NCBI GenBank assembly: GCA_900319855.1
Contig: ONQC01000003.1
Location: 28,628 to 92,627, forward strand
Source of the DNA: an uncultured Bacteroidales bacterium
Lineage (GTDB): Bacteria > Bacteroidota > Bacteroidia > Bacteroidales > UBA932
Length of the DNA stretch: 64,000 nucleotides
Direction: 5' to 3'
Below, piece by piece: positions 1-10,874 of this stretch. A model generated the notes under the pieces. It saw nothing but the letters and a program-made list of their open reading frames with translations. It was not told the origin of the DNA and ran no database searches. The number at the start of each line of letters is the position of its first letter. The first letter of the stretch is position 1. The translations under genes were made by a program, and so were the position numbers.

Positions 1-156
1 GATCACGCCGACATTGACGGCCAGTACGGCGGGGAGGAACTGGATCTTGGGCAACCATCCGAACCATTTCGTCAGTTCACCCGAAATGCCCAGGAAGAGC
101 AGGGTGATGGCGATAAAGAAGACGGCGGCCAAGGCGATACGGGTTTTCCTTAGCAT
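1..156 (-). CDS. 4Fe-4S binding membrane protein, N-terminal part only (runs off the window)
   Basis: Only the first 52 codons are inside the window; the frame is open to base 1. The visible protein starts MLRKTRIALA and has a hydrophobic helix at about residues 8-24, then an amphipathic stretch ending in LPAVLAVNVGVI. This N-terminus resembles, from memory, the Bacteroidales family of polyferredoxin-like 4Fe-4S binding proteins, in which a run of membrane helices precedes cysteine-rich ferredoxin motifs. No cysteine motif is visible here, so the assignment rests on the N-terminus alone. The start is supported by a TATCTTTG -7 box about 38 bases upstream. Confidence 0.55.
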   Translation of the reverse strand, partial: MLRKTRIALAAVFFIAITLLFLGISGELTKWFGWLPKIQFLPAVLAVNVGVI

Positions 157-193
157 TGTATTATCCTTTAAGTTGTTGTCAGACTCAATCATC

Positions 194-201
194 CAAAGAT
201 A
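194..201 (-). promoter_or_regulatory. Bacteroidetes-type -7 box for the 4Fe-4S protein gene
   Basis: On the minus strand this reads TATCTTTG, a full match to the TAnnTTTG -7 element of the Bacteroidetes primary sigma factor. I found no good TTG/TTTG -33 element at the usual 17-23 base spacing, so only the -7 part is well supported. Confidence 0.5.
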
Positions 202-259
202 CGAAAAAACCGGAACGGATGGGCCGTCCGGTCAAATATTTTTCTTTTTTTGGCTTTTT

Positions 260-919
260 TTAGTCCAAAAAGACTAAAACCCGGGACGGGTGTGAAAAGT
301 GAAGCCGGACAACATCTTCCGAGGCCCGGTTGAGGGTGGCTTTCCACCAGTTGTCGAAGACGACTTCATCCGTCGGCCAGACCAGGCCTTCGGACTTGAG
401 CGTCAGGCTGTTGTCGGGACTGAAAAGGGAAATGCGCCGGCCTTCCCCCACGGCTAGTTCACAGCTGTCTGTCACGGCGAACATCGTCCCGTAGTCGGAG
501 ACCATGTCCAGGACCGGTCCGCGGCTCTGCTCCGGCAGGCCGGCCAGGCCGAACAGGCGGGGATACTCCATCAGCAGGGACATGTTGCCGACCGTGTGGT
601 CTTCCCGCCGGCCGGTGCCGCCGAGGATGTGGATGGCGGATGCTTCCGGGTAGTGTTTCAGGACGAACCGGAGTGCCTTGGTCAGGTCGTTGTCATCCTG
701 CTCTTTTTCCCGGGAGATCAGGGACGCATACCGTTTCTGCAAGGCAGGGGAGAGGGTGTCCATGTCCCCGACGATCGCTACCGGCGTTTTCCCGGCATGC
801 CGCAGGTATTTTACGATGGCTCCGTCGCAGCAGATGACGGCGTCGGCCGAATCCAGCAGATACAGGGGATAGGCTTTGCGGGGGAAATCCCCGTCGCAGA
901 GGATGACGACCGATTCCAT
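260..919 (-). CDS. thiN: Thiamine pyrophosphokinase
   Basis: Transfers pyrophosphate from ATP to thiamine to give thiamine diphosphate in the cytoplasm. The 219-residue length fits the family. Visible motifs are the metal-binding GDMDTLSP stretch (family consensus GDxDS), the DDNDLTKAL stretch (consensus KDxTD, here DND-LTKA), and GGTGRREDH, the glycine-rich turn before the second domain. The start codon overlaps the stop of the upstream permease-formyltransferase gene as TGATG, which suggests translational coupling within a minus-strand operon running from alaS. The product ends VLVFLD. Confidence 0.9.
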   Translation of the reverse strand: MESVVILCDGDFPRKAYPLYLLDSADAVICCDGAIVKYLRHAGKTPVAIVGDMDTLSPALQKRYASLISREKEQDDNDLTKALRFVLKHYPEASAIHILGGTGRREDHTVGNMSLLMEYPRLFGLAGLPEQSRGPVLDMVSDYGTMFAVTDSCELAVGEGRRISLFSPDNSLTLKSEGLVWPTDEVVFDNWWKATLNRASEDVVRLHFSHPSRVLVFLD

Positions 920-3357
920 CAGGCGCGGGTCTTGGCGATTTCAGCGGACGAGGTCCCGGGGGTTGTGCCATAGGATTCCGGTTCGCGGAATCCCAGCAGG
1001 AAGGCGCTGATATCCATGCGTTTCTTGCCGGCGAGCTGGATGTCCTTGAGGGCGATGGCGCCGTCGGCGGTCTTGATCCACAGATAAGACTTCCCGTCAG
1101 AGAGGACTGTGCCCGGGGCGGCGGCCGGAACGTCGGCCGAAACCGGTTCGGCGCCGAAGATCTTCAGCTGGACGGGCTGTCCGCCGTCGCGGACCAGCTC
1201 GGTGTAGGCGGTCGGATATGGACTTAGGCCGCGGATCAGGTTGTATACCTGGGCCGTCGGGGCGTTCCAGTCGATGTGGCAGAGTTCCCGGGTCAGTTTC
1301 GGGGCCGGTTTGAGGACCTCGCTGCCCTGGATGAAGCTGCGCTGGACGCGGGTCTCGATGTTGTGCTGGATGATGCCTTCCACGGTCTGGACGACCAGGT
1401 CGGCACCGATGGGCATGAGTTTGTCATGCAGGTCGCCGGCGGTCTCGTCGGGCCCGATGCGGCATTCCTGGCGCAGCATGATGCCGCCCGTGTCGATGTC
1501 CTTGTCGATCATGAAGGTCGTCACGCCGCTCATGCGCTCGCCGTTGATGACCGCCCAGTTGATCGGGGCTGCGCCGCGGTACTGCGGCAGCAGGGCCGCA
1601 TGGAGATTGAACGTACCCAGCGGCGGCATGGTCCAGACGGCCTCGGGCAGCATCCGGAAGGCGACGACCACGAAGAGGTCGGCTTTCCAGGCAGCGAGCT
1701 GCTCCAGGAACTCCGGATCCTTGAGCTTGAGGGGCTGGAGGACCGGGATCCCATGCTCCACGGCGTATTTCTTGACGGCGCTTTCATTTACCTTCAGGCC
1801 GCGGCCGCTCGGTTTGTCGGCCACGGTGACCACGCCGACCACATTGTATCCGTTCTGGATAAGGGCGTCCAGCGGGGCGACGGCGAATTCGGGCGTGCCC
1901 ATGTAGACGATCCGGGTTTTCTTGAAAACTCCCATGATTTTGCTCTTGAATTTACGCCACCACGTGCCGAACTGCTCGGTGTTGATCTTGGCGTCGTTGA
2001 TGGCCCGCCACGACAGGTACAGGCCGATGGGCAGCAGAACGGCAGTCGAGATGAAGACGCCGGTCCAGGCGGCGGTCTTGCCGTCGTTGGCAAGCTTGAC
2101 ACCGGTGATGTCCACGACCCAATAGAGGACGAAGAAGAGGACGGCGATGATCAGCGACACGCCGAGGCCGGTCCGCTTGTTGGCGAAGGCACCCAGCGGT
2201 GCGCCGATGAAGAAGAGGATGAAACAGGCGAGGGCCTGGGCGAACTTGCGCAGGAGTTCCACGTCGGTCTTGTCCGAGATCTTGCGGTTGTACCGGGTCT
2301 CTTCCCGGAAGTTGTCCATCATGACACCCAGTTCACCGGCCGCCGCTGCGGCACTGGTGTAGGCCTGTTTCTCAGCGGAAGGGGTGCTCCATTCGATGGG
2401 CTCTTCCAGGACGAGGGGCGTCCGTCCGGCGAAATGTTTCGCGGTGTCCAGCTGCTCCTGGTACCGGAGGGCGCGGCGGCCCCAGTAGGTGGTCCGCTGG
2501 ACCTGGAGGAGGGAATCCCATTCGTGCTGCAGGGAATCCTTTCCGACCTTCAGGTGGGCGATGTCGCGGGACTTGACCTGGTCGCCGTACCGGGCGCCGC
2601 TGGATTTCTGGAACGCGTAGTTCTCCAGCGGGATGATCATGCTCTGCTTCTCGAATTCGATCCGCTGCAGCTGCAGGGTCGTATCCCGGTATTTCATCGT
2701 GTTGGTTTCCTGGTAGTTGATGCCGCTGTACAGGTCGAAGGTGATGTAGTCCTTCGCCTTGGACATGCGCATCATCGCGGAATCCGCCAGTACGAGGCTG
2801 ACGTTGCCCTGCTGGGCAGTATGGTCATAGACGATGACCCCGTGCATCATGCCGGTCTCTTTGTCGCGGTCGTCGATCCGGAGGACATAGCCCTCGAGGC
2901 CGTCGTAGAAGGTGCCGGTCGGGATGTTGATTTCGTTCTTGGTCTTGCCGATGTCGTCGCGCAGGGTATAGATCTGGTTGTAGGCGATCGGCACGAGGTT
3001 GTTGGCGGCGAAGAAAGCGCCGATGCTGATGATGACCGAAGTGATCATCAGCGGCATGAGCACCCGGCGCAGCGAGATGCCGGCCGACTTGATGGCGATC
3101 AGCTCGTTGTTTTCGGACATTCCGCCCAGGGTGAAGGTGGAGGCCAGCAGGGTGGCCAGCGGGAGAGAAAGCGGCAGCAGGGTCGCGCCGCCCCAGCCCA
3201 TGAATTCCAGGATCACCTTGAAACTCAGTCCCTTGCCGACGAGCTCATCGATATAGACCCACAGGAACTGGAGCATCAGGATGAACACGACGACCACCAG
3301 CGTGCCGACGAACGGCCCGATGAACGCCTTGAGGATGAACTGGTCCAGTTTCTTCAT
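919..3357 (-). CDS. fmt: LptF/LptG-type LPS export permease fused in frame to methionyl-tRNA formyltransferase
   Basis: One uninterrupted 812-codon frame holds two normally separate proteins. Residues 1-474 look like a YjgP/YjgQ (LptF/LptG) permease: three N-terminal membrane helices (about 15-37, 60-85, 100-122), a large periplasmic region, then three helices (about 373-395, 402-424, 434-455). Residues 475-812 are formyltransferase: the Rossmann start RIVYMGTPEFAV, the folate/catalytic stretch NLHAALLPQYRGAAPINWA with Asn584 and His586, and Asp622 in DIDTGG. The permease would pull LPS from the inner membrane; Fmt formylates Met-tRNA for initiation. Both termini of LptF/G permeases face the cytoplasm, so an attached Fmt would be correctly placed. 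The Fmt part starts at an in-frame ATG (1935-1933, MGVFKKTRIV), so internal initiation giving free Fmt is possible. thiN overlaps the stop. A sequencing artefact that removed a stop codon cannot be excluded. Confidence 0.85.
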   Translation of the reverse strand: MKKLDQFILKAFIGPFVGTLVVVVFILMLQFLWVYIDELVGKGLSFKVILEFMGWGGATLLPLSLPLATLLASTFTLGGMSENNELIAIKSAGISLRRVLMPLMITSVIISIGAFFAANNLVPIAYNQIYTLRDDIGKTKNEINIPTGTFYDGLEGYVLRIDDRDKETGMMHGVIVYDHTAQQGNVSLVLADSAMMRMSKAKDYITFDLYSGINYQETNTMKYRDTTLQLQRIEFEKQSMIIPLENYAFQKSSGARYGDQVKSRDIAHLKVGKDSLQHEWDSLLQVQRTTYWGRRALRYQEQLDTAKHFAGRTPLVLEEPIEWSTPSAEKQAYTSAAAAAGELGVMMDNFREETRYNRKISDKTDVELLRKFAQALACFILFFIGAPLGAFANKRTGLGVSLIIAVLFFVLYWVVDITGVKLANDGKTAAWTGVFISTAVLLPIGLYLSWRAINDAKINTEQFGTWWRKFKSKIMGVFKKTRIVYMGTPEFAVAPLDALIQNGYNVVGVVTVADKPSGRGLKVNESAVKKYAVEHGIPVLQPLKLKDPEFLEQLAAWKADLFVVVAFRMLPEAVWTMPPLGTFNLHAALLPQYRGAAPINWAVINGERMSGVTTFMIDKDIDTGGIMLRQECRIGPDETAGDLHDKLMPIGADLVVQTVEGIIQHNIETRVQRSFIQGSEVLKPAPKLTRELCHIDWNAPTAQVYNLIRGLSPYPTAYTELVRDGGQPVQLKIFGAEPVSADVPAAAPGTVLSDGKSYLWIKTADGAIALKDIQLAGKKRMDISAFLLGFREPESYGTTPGTSSAEIAKTRA

Positions 3358-3374
3358 ATAGATTCTTCGCTTCG

Positions 3375-3411
3375 CTCAGAATGACAGGGTGGTACTCAGA
3401 ATGACAGGGTG
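3375..3411. repeat. Two direct copies of a 17-bp intergenic repeat, period 20
   Basis: The 17-base unit CTCAGAATGACAGGGTG occurs at 3375-3391 and again at 3395-3411, in the short gap between alaS and the permease-formyltransferase gene. The first copy is preceded by TTCTTCGCTTCG, so on the minus strand it reads as a TGTCATTCTGAGCGAAGCGAAG-type motif. I recall similar dispersed intergenic motifs in many bacterial genomes but have not checked this. Confidence 0.75.
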
Positions 3412-3419
3412 TGTGCGGG

Positions 3420-6035
<2,616 letters not shown>

Positions 6036-6065
6036 ATACAAGCAGGTGTTTTTCATTCAATCTTG

Positions 6066-6098
6066 CAAAGATAGCAATTTCTTGGGAAACACCTGCAA
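6066..6098 (-). promoter_or_regulatory. alaS promoter (TTG-N22-TATCTTTG)
   Basis: On the minus strand a TTG (6098-6096) is followed after 22 bases by TATCTTTG (6073-6066), matching the Bacteroidetes -33/-7 pattern. It lies just upstream of alaS and argues for the ATG at 6035 as start. Confidence 0.75.
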
Positions 6099-6129
6099 CC
6101 GTACCCATCTGTTTCTGAGAAAAGCCGGA

Positions 6130-6162
6130 TTGGAACGATTTGTGCAAAAATGTTTATCTTTG
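6130..6162 (+). promoter_or_regulatory. Promoter of the M23 peptidase operon (TTG-N22-TATCTTTG)
   Basis: TTG at 6130-6132, 22-base spacer and TATCTTTG at 6155-6162, about 21 bases before the ATG at 6184. It is divergent from the alaS promoter, and the two share a short AT-rich region. Confidence 0.75.
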
Positions 6163-6183
6163 TCGGTTACAACAGTATGACAA

Positions 6184-7194
6184 ATGGCAAAAGGCGCCCG
6201 GAAATACCGCTTGAATCCCCAGACCCTGCTCTATGAGACGGAGAAGGTGCCGCTGGGTACGCGGCTGTCATGGATTTTCGGATTCGTGGCGGGAAGTCTG
6301 CTGCTGTCCTTTTTCTGGTTCTGGTTCTATTCTTCCGTGCTGGGACTGGAGTCGCCGAAAACCCTGATCTTGAAAAAGCAGAATGCCCGCTGGACGTCCC
6401 GGATCGAACAGATGGACCGGCAACTGGACGCCGCCCAGACAACCCTAGAAGGCCTGCGGATCCGGGATGACGAAATCTACCGCAACATCTTCGGCATGAA
6501 CCCGATCGCCCCGGAAGTGCGCAACGCCGGCTTCGGCGGGACCAACCGCTATGCCTACCTGGATGTCATCTCCGACAATTCCCAGCTCAAGAAGACGGCC
6601 CTGCGGCTCGACCGGCTGACCAAACAGGCCTTCGTCCAGAGCAAATCCTTCGACGACGTGGGCGCCCTGTCCAAGCGGGCGGGTGACATGGCTTCATGCA
6701 TCCCGCTGATCCCGCCGGTCAATCCCGATCCGACCAAATACCGCCTGACCAGTCCCTTCGGCTACCGGAGCGACCCGATCAGCGGCGTCTCCACCTTCCA
6801 TGCCGGGATTGACTTCGCCATGGACCAGGGCAATCCGATCTACTCCACCGGCGACGGCACCGTCAAGACCGTGAGTTATGAACTCGGCGGCTACGGCAAC
6901 TCCGTGGTCATCGACCACGGCTTCGGCTACGAGACCCGTTATGCGCACATGCATATGATATATGTAGTTGAAGGGATGAAGGTGAAGCGGGGCGAGTGTC
7001 TGGGCACGTCCGGCAAGACCGGCAAGGTCACGGGGCCGCACCTGCATTATGAAGTGTTCTACCGCGGCGACCATGTCAATCCGATGGATTACGTAGACAT
7101 GGACATGACGACTGAGGAGTACATGACCATGGTCCACAAAGTGGAATCCGAGTCCAAGAACGTGTTGAACAAGCCTTTTGAGCGGATACGATGA
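6184..7194 (+). CDS. Membrane-anchored M23 family metallopeptidase (first of a tandem pair)
   Basis: Probable zinc endopeptidase acting on peptidoglycan cross-links in the periplasm. The 336-residue protein has a short cytoplasmic start, one membrane helix (about 29-51), a coiled-coil-like region (about 65-95), and a C-terminal LytM domain. The zinc ligands expected for M23 are present: His206 and Asp210 in FHAGIDFA and His288 in the HLH motif (His286/His288). It shares the RDDxIYxxIF motif (about residues 94-103) with the next gene, so the two are paralogs. The next gene starts inside its stop region (ATGA overlap). Confidence 0.88.
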   Translation: MAKGARKYRLNPQTLLYETEKVPLGTRLSWIFGFVAGSLLLSFFWFWFYSSVLGLESPKTLILKKQNARWTSRIEQMDRQLDAAQTTLEGLRIRDDEIYRNIFGMNPIAPEVRNAGFGGTNRYAYLDVISDNSQLKKTALRLDRLTKQAFVQSKSFDDVGALSKRAGDMASCIPLIPPVNPDPTKYRLTSPFGYRSDPISGVSTFHAGIDFAMDQGNPIYSTGDGTVKTVSYELGGYGNSVVIDHGFGYETRYAHMHMIYVVEGMKVKRGECLGTSGKTGKVTGPHLHYEVFYRGDHVNPMDYVDMDMTTEEYMTMVHKVESESKNVLNKPFERIR

Positions 7195-8129
7195 GCAAGT
7201 ACGAGTTTGACAGGGATTTCCGGTTCCGCAAGGCGCGGACCTCCGCACGGAAGATCGCCTTCCGGGTGATGGCATGGATCTTCGGTACCATGACCCTGGC
7301 CGTGCTGTATTATATCGTTCTTTCCCTGTTCATCAGCACCGATACCGAAAAACGCCTGATCCGGGAAAACCGTATGTATGCGCGGTTGTATCCGGAGCTG
7401 GAAGAGAAACAGCAACTGCTTGAGGATGTGACCCTTGACCTGCAGGGACGGGATGATGCGATCTATGAGCGGATCTTCCATACGCAGGCCCCCCGGATCG
7501 ATCCGCGGGGGACGGGCATCGTGTTCCGCCAGGATACCGTCCGCCAGGAAGACCTGGTGGAGGAAACGTTCCGGCGGGCTGAAGGCCTCCGGACCAAGAC
7601 GTCCGGCGTGGACAGTTCGTTCCTGTCCGTATTCGCCGCCCTGGCCGGCGGGCAGGCCCTTCCTCCGGTGAGCCTTCCGCTGGAAGACGTATCCTATACC
7701 TTGACCGGCGCTTCGACGGGGGAGCGGATCAGTCCGTTCTCGAAGGTGGAGAGTTTTCACGGAGGACTGGATATCATTGCCGCCCAGGGGGATCCGGTGT
7801 TGGCGACGGCGGACGGCATCGTTCGTGACGTGACCCGGTCCGGAAAGGGACTGGGCAATGTCGTGACCATCGACCACGGCAACGGGTACGAGACCCGCTA
7901 TGGACATCTGGGAAACATCTATGTGTCCAAGGGCCAGAAAGTTACGCGTGGAAAGCGGATTGCGCTGGTCGGGATCTCCGGCAAGTCCTTGGTGCCGCAT
8001 CTGCACTATGAGATCCTCCATGACGGGGTGCCCCAGGATCCGTCCCGGTATTTCGTGGCCTCGTTGGGACCGCAGGCCTTCGCCGACGTGGCCTTCATGG
8101 CGGCCAGTACGGAACAATCGCTTGATTAA
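7191..8129 (+). CDS. Membrane-anchored M23 family metallopeptidase (second of a tandem pair)
   Basis: A 312-residue paralog of the preceding protein with the same plan: N-terminal membrane helix (about 23-48), an alpha-helical linker carrying RDDAIYERIF (about 87-96), and a C-terminal LytM domain. The M23 zinc ligands are retained (His190 and Asp194 in FHGGLD, and the HLH pair His270/His272). The gene overlaps its upstream neighbour by 4 bases, so the two are probably co-translated and may work together on peptidoglycan. The different spacing around the active site suggests different substrates or a regulatory partner role, but that is inference. Confidence 0.88.
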   Translation: MSKYEFDRDFRFRKARTSARKIAFRVMAWIFGTMTLAVLYYIVLSLFISTDTEKRLIRENRMYARLYPELEEKQQLLEDVTLDLQGRDDAIYERIFHTQAPRIDPRGTGIVFRQDTVRQEDLVEETFRRAEGLRTKTSGVDSSFLSVFAALAGGQALPPVSLPLEDVSYTLTGASTGERISPFSKVESFHGGLDIIAAQGDPVLATADGIVRDVTRSGKGLGNVVTIDHGNGYETRYGHLGNIYVSKGQKVTRGKRIALVGISGKSLVPHLHYEILHDGVPQDPSRYFVASLGPQAFADVAFMAASTEQSLD

Positions 8130-8144
8130 TAAATACCTACAGAT

Positions 8145-8462
8145 ATGGAGAAGATCTATTACACCATCGGCGAGACGGCCGAAATCCTCGGAGAATCGAC
8201 CTCTCTGGTCCGTTTTTGGACCAATTCTTTCGAGAAGTTCCTCAATCCGCGCCGCAATGCCAAGGGCAACCGGATCTATACGGCCGATGAGATCGATACC
8301 CTCAAGCAGATCCACCTGCTGGTCAAAGAGCAGGGGATGACCCTGGAAGGGGCGGCCCGCCGCCTGGCCGAAGACCGCCGCAGTGTGGACAGCCGGGTCA
8401 AGGCCCTTGACACCCTCAAGGAGATCCGCGCCCAGTTGGCGGAAATACGCTCCTCCCTGTAA
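8145..8462 (+). CDS. MerR-like helix-turn-helix transcriptional regulator
   Basis: A 105-residue protein with a winged helix-turn-helix of the MerR type: the start YYTIGETAEILG matches the MerR first helix, and LVRFWTNSFEKFLNPRRNAKGNRIY is its DNA-reading and wing region (Arg-Phe-Trp, NxRxY). A helix with LAEDRRSVDSRV follows, then a short C-terminal coiled coil. No effector-binding domain or cysteine cluster is present, so it is a minimal member. It lies 15 bases after the second peptidase and is likely in the same transcript; its target is not evident. Confidence 0.8.
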   Translation: MEKIYYTIGETAEILGESTSLVRFWTNSFEKFLNPRRNAKGNRIYTADEIDTLKQIHLLVKEQGMTLEGAARRLAEDRRSVDSRVKALDTLKEIRAQLAEIRSSL

Positions 8463-8483
8463 GGAATTTGCAAAAATTTGCAT

Positions 8484-8491
8484 ACCTTTGC
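8484..8491 (+). promoter_or_regulatory. Possible -7 box before the zinc-ribbon/dnaB operon
   Basis: TACCTTTG fits the TAnnTTTG -7 consensus and sits in a short AT-rich gap, 38 bases before the next ATG. The nearest TTTG (8468-8471) is only 12 bases upstream, too close for a standard -33 box. Confidence 0.4.
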
Positions 8492-8529
8492 AAATTGCAA
8501 TCAGAATGTAAAAAGGTATACCGAATAAT

Positions 8530-9351
8530 ATGGCTACAAAGAAAATCAAGAAAGTAGAGACCCCGATCGACCAGCGGGAAACGTTCGTTTCGATCCAGAA
8601 GAACTTTGCCGATTCCGAGCTTTCCGTCGAGGAAAAGCTCCGTACCCTGTACGACCTCCAGAAGGCCGACACTGAAATCGACAAGATCCTCTTCCTGCGC
8701 GGCGAACTGCCCTCCGAGGTTGTGGAACTCGAGCAGGAGATCGCCGGTCTGAAGGACCGTATCGCCGAGAACACGGAACTGATCGAGGGGTACAACAAGA
8801 CCATCGCGCTGGGCAAGCAGCAGATCGTGGAGTGCGACACCCAGATCGCCCAGTACCAGAAGCAGCTGGAGAACATCGCCAACAGCCGCGAGTTCGACTC
8901 GATCAACAAGGAGATCGAGAACCAGGACCTGGAGCGCCAGATCGCCGAAAAGAACATCGGCGAGGCCAAGATGAAGATCGCCGAGTGCAAGGATGCCATC
9001 GAGGACATCAAGGACCGGATCGCCATCCGTACCGAGGACCTGCAGGCCAAGAAAGAGGAACTCGCAGGCATCGTCGAGTCCACCGCCAAGGAAGAGGCCG
9101 CCCTTCGCGAAGGCCGTGAGGCCTGCGCCGCGAAGATCGACGCCCGTACCATGAGCGCCTATGAGCGGATCCGCGCCAGCGTGCATAACCACCTGGCGGT
9201 CGTGACCGTCTACAATGGCAACGCCTGCGGCGGCTGCTTCAACACCATCATCCCGCAGCGTCTGGTCGACATCGCTTCCAACCGCAAGCTCATCATCTGC
9301 GAGCACTGCGGACGGATCATCGTCAGCCCGGACATCGAGCAGGCGGAATAA
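8530..9351 (+). CDS. Coiled-coil protein with C4-type zinc ribbon
   Basis: A 273-residue protein of the DUF164/C4-zinc-ribbon type. Most of it (about residues 45-205) is charged and heptad-like, predicted coiled coil, with a lysine-rich start. The C-terminus carries two CxxC pairs, CGGC (about 236-239) and CEHC (about 258-261), which form the zinc ribbon. Family members are thought to be nucleic-acid-associated, but no precise role is established. It lies 20 bases before dnaB and probably shares its transcript. Confidence 0.85.
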   Translation: MATKKIKKVETPIDQRETFVSIQKNFADSELSVEEKLRTLYDLQKADTEIDKILFLRGELPSEVVELEQEIAGLKDRIAENTELIEGYNKTIALGKQQIVECDTQIAQYQKQLENIANSREFDSINKEIENQDLERQIAEKNIGEAKMKIAECKDAIEDIKDRIAIRTEDLQAKKEELAGIVESTAKEEAALREGREACAAKIDARTMSAYERIRASVHNHLAVVTVYNGNACGGCFNTIIPQRLVDIASNRKLIICEHCGRIIVSPDIEQAE

Positions 9352-9371
9352 TTTCTTAAATACCGGACGAC

Positions 9372-10874
9372 ATGCCTGACGCCAAACGGACCCCCCGCAG
9401 GAAAAGTCAGGACGTCAACTTGGATACACTGGGGCTTGAGATGGGGAACAAACCGCCTCAAGCTCTTGATTTCGAGGAGGCGGTCCTGGGAGCGCTGCTC
9501 ATTGAACCGAGCTGCGTGGACGAGGCTATGGAGGAGCTGACGCCCTCCTGCTTCTATGACCCCAAGCACAAGATGATTTTCGAGGCCATGGTCTCGCTGG
9601 TCAACGAACATGTCGCCCTGGACCTGCTGAGCGTCTCGCAGAAACTCCATGAGCGTGGCCAGCTCGAAGAGATTGGCGGTGCCGTGCGCCTGGCCTCCCT
9701 GAGCCAGAAGATCGGCGCGGCCGCCCATGTCGAGTACTATATCAAGATTCTCAAGCAGAAGACGATCCAGCGGGACCTGATCACGGCCTCGTTCGACATC
9801 CTCAAGAATTCCTACGACGACTCGGTCGATGTCGACGACCTGATCGACATGTCCCAGTCGAAGATCTTCGCGGCCATCCAGAATAACGTCAAGAAAGACG
9901 TGCAGGAGATCGGCTCGGTCATCAAGTCCGCCATGGAAGACGTGGAGCGCATGCAGTCCCAGAGCGGACTGAGCGGCGTCCCTTCCGGCTACCCGTCAAT
10001 CGACAAGGTGACCATGGGCTGGCAGCCCTCCGACCTGATCATCCTGGCCGCCCGCCCTTCCGTGGGTAAGACGGCGTTCGCGCTCAACATCGCCCGCAAT
10101 GCGGCGGTCGACCACAACATGCCCGTCGCCATCTTCTCCCTGGAAATGCCGGCCATCCAGCTGGCCAAGCGTCTGATGACCTCCGAGTCCGGCCTGCCCG
10201 CCGACAAGATCAAGGGCGGTACCAAGCTGGACGCCCATGAGTGGGAGCAGCTGGAATACCGGCTCAAGGCACTTTCGAAAGCCCCTCTGTACGTGGATGA
10301 TACCCCGGGCCTCCCGATCATGGAGTTCCGGACCAAGGTCAAGCGTCTGGTCAAGAGCAAGGGTGTCCGCCTGGTCATCGTCGACTACCTCCAGCTGATG
10401 CAGGGCCCTGCCGAGCTGCGGGGCATGCGCGAGCAGGAGGTCGCCGCGATCTCCCGTACCCTGAAGATGACCGCCAAGGAACTCAACGTTCCGATCATCG
10501 CCTTGTCCCAGCTGTCCCGAGACGCGGTCAAGCGCGCCGGCAGCAACGGCAAGCCGATGCTCAGCGACTTGCGTGAATCCGGTTCCATCGAGCAGGATGC
10601 CGACATGGTCATCTTCGTCCACCGTCCCGATTACCTGGGCCTTTCCGAGACCGAAAACGGCAAGGAAACCACCCAGATCATCATCGCGAAGCACCGCAAC
10701 GGCGAGACCTGCGATATCGACATGCTCTTCAAGAGCGAGCAGGTGCGCTTCGTCGAACTCGACCAGACCCTGGTGGCCCAGGCCGAGTCGATGGAATACC
10801 CGTCGGCCATGAATATGGATTTCCCGACCGGCGGCTATGGCGGCGACGACTTCGGCAACAGCAGTTTCCAATGA
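9372..10874 (+). CDS. dnaB: Replicative DNA helicase DnaB
   Basis: Hexameric 5'-3' helicase that unwinds DNA at the replication fork. At 500 residues it is a normal length. The N-terminal primase-interacting domain begins PQALDFEEAVLGALLIE. The RecA-like domain has Walker A ARPSVGKTA (about 227-235), Walker B LVIVDYLQLM, and the arginine-finger region SDLRESGSIEQDADMV. No intein is visible in the Walker A region where one is sometimes found. The stop overlaps the next start (ATGA). Confidence 0.96.
   Translation: MPDAKRTPRRKSQDVNLDTLGLEMGNKPPQALDFEEAVLGALLIEPSCVDEAMEELTPSCFYDPKHKMIFEAMVSLVNEHVALDLLSVSQKLHERGQLEEIGGAVRLASLSQKIGAAAHVEYYIKILKQKTIQRDLITASFDILKNSYDDSVDVDDLIDMSQSKIFAAIQNNVKKDVQEIGSVIKSAMEDVERMQSQSGLSGVPSGYPSIDKVTMGWQPSDLIILAARPSVGKTAFALNIARNAAVDHNMPVAIFSLEMPAIQLAKRLMTSESGLPADKIKGGTKLDAHEWEQLEYRLKALSKAPLYVDDTPGLPIMEFRTKVKRLVKSKGVRLVIVDYLQLMQGPAELRGMREQEVAAISRTLKMTAKELNVPIIALSQLSRDAVKRAGSNGKPMLSDLRESGSIEQDADMVIFVHRPDYLGLSETENGKETTQIIIAKHRNGETCDIDMLFKSEQVRFVELDQTLVAQAESMEYPSAMNMDFPTGGYGGDDFGNSSFQ

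Noticed and set aside
14-277. 87-codon plus-strand frame at the window start
   Set aside because: It is antisense to the 4Fe-4S protein start and runs through AT-rich noncoding bases; no recognisable product.
258-279. Inverted repeat TTTTAGTC/GACTAAAA at the end of thiN
   Set aside because: No T-run follows on the transcribed strand and the stem is AT-rich; it may simply be coding sequence.
1276-3384. Long open frame on the plus strand, antisense to the permease-formyltransferase gene
   Set aside because: Shadow of the GC-rich codon use on the other strand; the minus-strand product has recognisable domains and this one does not.
3375-3411. CRISPR-like array
   Set aside because: Only two copies, spacing of 3 bases, and no cas genes.
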